NCBI GenBank assembly: GCA_020028195.1
Contig: JAHWYE010000118.1
Span: 1 to 6,428, forward strand
Origin: Nitrospirota bacterium
GTDB lineage: Bacteria; Nitrospirota; Nitrospiria; Nitrospirales; Nitrospiraceae
Reading direction: 5' to 3'
Length of the DNA stretch: 6,428 bases
The notes below the pieces were generated by a model. That model was not told the origin of the DNA. It made no database searches and saw nothing but the letters and a program-made list of their open reading frames with translations. Below, in pieces: positions 5,681-6,428 of this stretch (its first letter is position 1; every line of letters starts with the position of its first letter). The translations under genes were made by a program, and so were the position numbers.

Positions 5681-6428
5681 ATGTCCCGAAACATTGCGGA
5701 CCCAGCACTGATCACTGCAATCCAGAACAAAGCCACACATCTTCGGATCGAGAGCGTCCGCGCCACGACGGAGGCTGGGAGCGGGCATCCGTCCAGTTGC
5801 TGTTCCGCCGCCGACATTGTGGCGACGCTGTTCTTTTCCGTAATGTCCCAAGCATCCCAACAACGATCGCTTCATTCTGTCGAAAGGCCACGCGGCGCCG
5901 CTTCTCTACGCGGCCTGGGCTGAGGCTGGCTTGTTCGACAAGAAAGACCTGCTCAAACTGCGCACGTTGGCCTCGGACCTGGAAGGGCACCCGACGCCGC
6001 GACTCTCATTTGTGGATGTGGCCACCGGCTCGCTCGGTCAAGGCTTGGCGGCGGGAGTCGGCATGGCCTTGAACGCCAAGAACGTGGATCGCTCCGGCTA
6101 TCGCACCTACGTCTTGTTGGGTGACGGCGAATCGGTGGAGGGCTCGGTATGGGAAGCGGTGGAGCTGGCGCGGTACTATGCGCTGGATAATCTCTGCGCC
6201 ATCGTGGACGTGAATCGTCTGGGACAAAGCGATCCCACCATGTTGCAGCACGACATGGAAAGCTATCGCGCACGCTGGGCCGGATTCGGATGGCATACCC
6301 TCGTGGTGGACGGCCACGATCAGGCCGCGCTGTTGGCGGCGTTTGAAGAGGCCGCTCGCACGCAGCGAAAACCGACTGTGCTGCTGGCCCGGACCTTCAA
6401 AGGGAAAGGGATCTCCTTTATCGAGGAT
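5681..6428 (+). pseudogene. tkt: Transketolase, frameshifted near codon 55 and open at the window end
   Basis: Transketolase is a cytoplasmic TPP enzyme moving two-carbon ketol units in the pentose phosphate and Calvin-type pathways. The ATG at 5681 has AGGAG (5671-5675) five bases upstream. Frame one gives 55 good residues, including LRIESVRATTEAGSGHP and SSCCSAADIVATLFF, then degenerates and stops at TGA 5921-5923. From 5850 a second frame resumes the protein (KHPNNDRFILSKGHAAPLL) and stays open for 193 codons to the window edge. It retains SKGH (5880-5891), ATGSLGQGL, the TPP/Mg motif GDGE (from 6120), DVNRLGQSDP (from 6207) and FKGKGISFIED. The sequence resembles the animal TKT-like short type (about 620 residues) more than E. 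coli TktA. Between the frames only TCCC (5846-5849) remains where relatives have several residues before the NDRF motif. The gene is either disrupted or affected by a sequence error. The C-terminal domains are outside the window. Confidence 0.85.

Noticed and set aside
5840..5855. Programmed frameshift in transketolase
   Set aside because: No convincing slippery site, and a shift would still leave the conserved residues before the NDRF block missing, so deletion or sequence error fits better.

Overview
The window is ordinary bacterial chromosome of moderately high GC with densely packed genes. Everything it encodes is core metabolism plus one small regulator-transporter pair. The split glycyl-tRNA synthetase (glyQ + glyS), a pyruvate phosphate dikinase start, TTGAC-type promoters and frequent GTG starts suggest a Gram-negative-type bacterium. 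Gene content and protein style resemble Nitrospirota (Nitrospira-like), but that placement is recalled and inferred, not tested. No mobile element, CRISPR array, rRNA or tRNA was seen.

Left half, minus strand, read from right to left: glyQ (3938-3021), glyS (3010-836), a two-helix membrane protein of unknown function (748-293) and the first 86 codons of pyruvate phosphate dikinase (259-1, running off the window). Gaps of 10, 87 and 33 bases indicate one transcription unit, apparently driven by a promoter at 4066-4037. GlyQ and GlyS form the alpha2beta2 enzyme that charges tRNA-Gly. Three of the four genes begin with GTG.

Middle, plus strand: a 266-base divergent intergenic region, then an Rrf2-family regulator with four C-terminal-half cysteines (4205-4639), followed with practically no gap by a TauE/SafE-family membrane exporter (4642-5478). 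A 25-base element (4167-4191) at the predicted transcription start of the regulator resembles an IscR type 1 box. It suggests an autoregulated regulator-exporter operon responding to Fe-S, redox or sulfur status.

Right end, plus strand: a 202-base intergenic region with a promoter, then a transketolase of the animal-TKT-like type. Its frame is broken at 5846-5849, where a short conserved stretch is missing. The second frame is clean and conserved to the window edge, so this is either a recent inactivating deletion or a sequence error. I found no convincing undescribed system. The best leads are the Rrf2/TauE pair with its operator, the transketolase lesion, and the unknown membrane protein embedded in the glyQS-ppdK operon.
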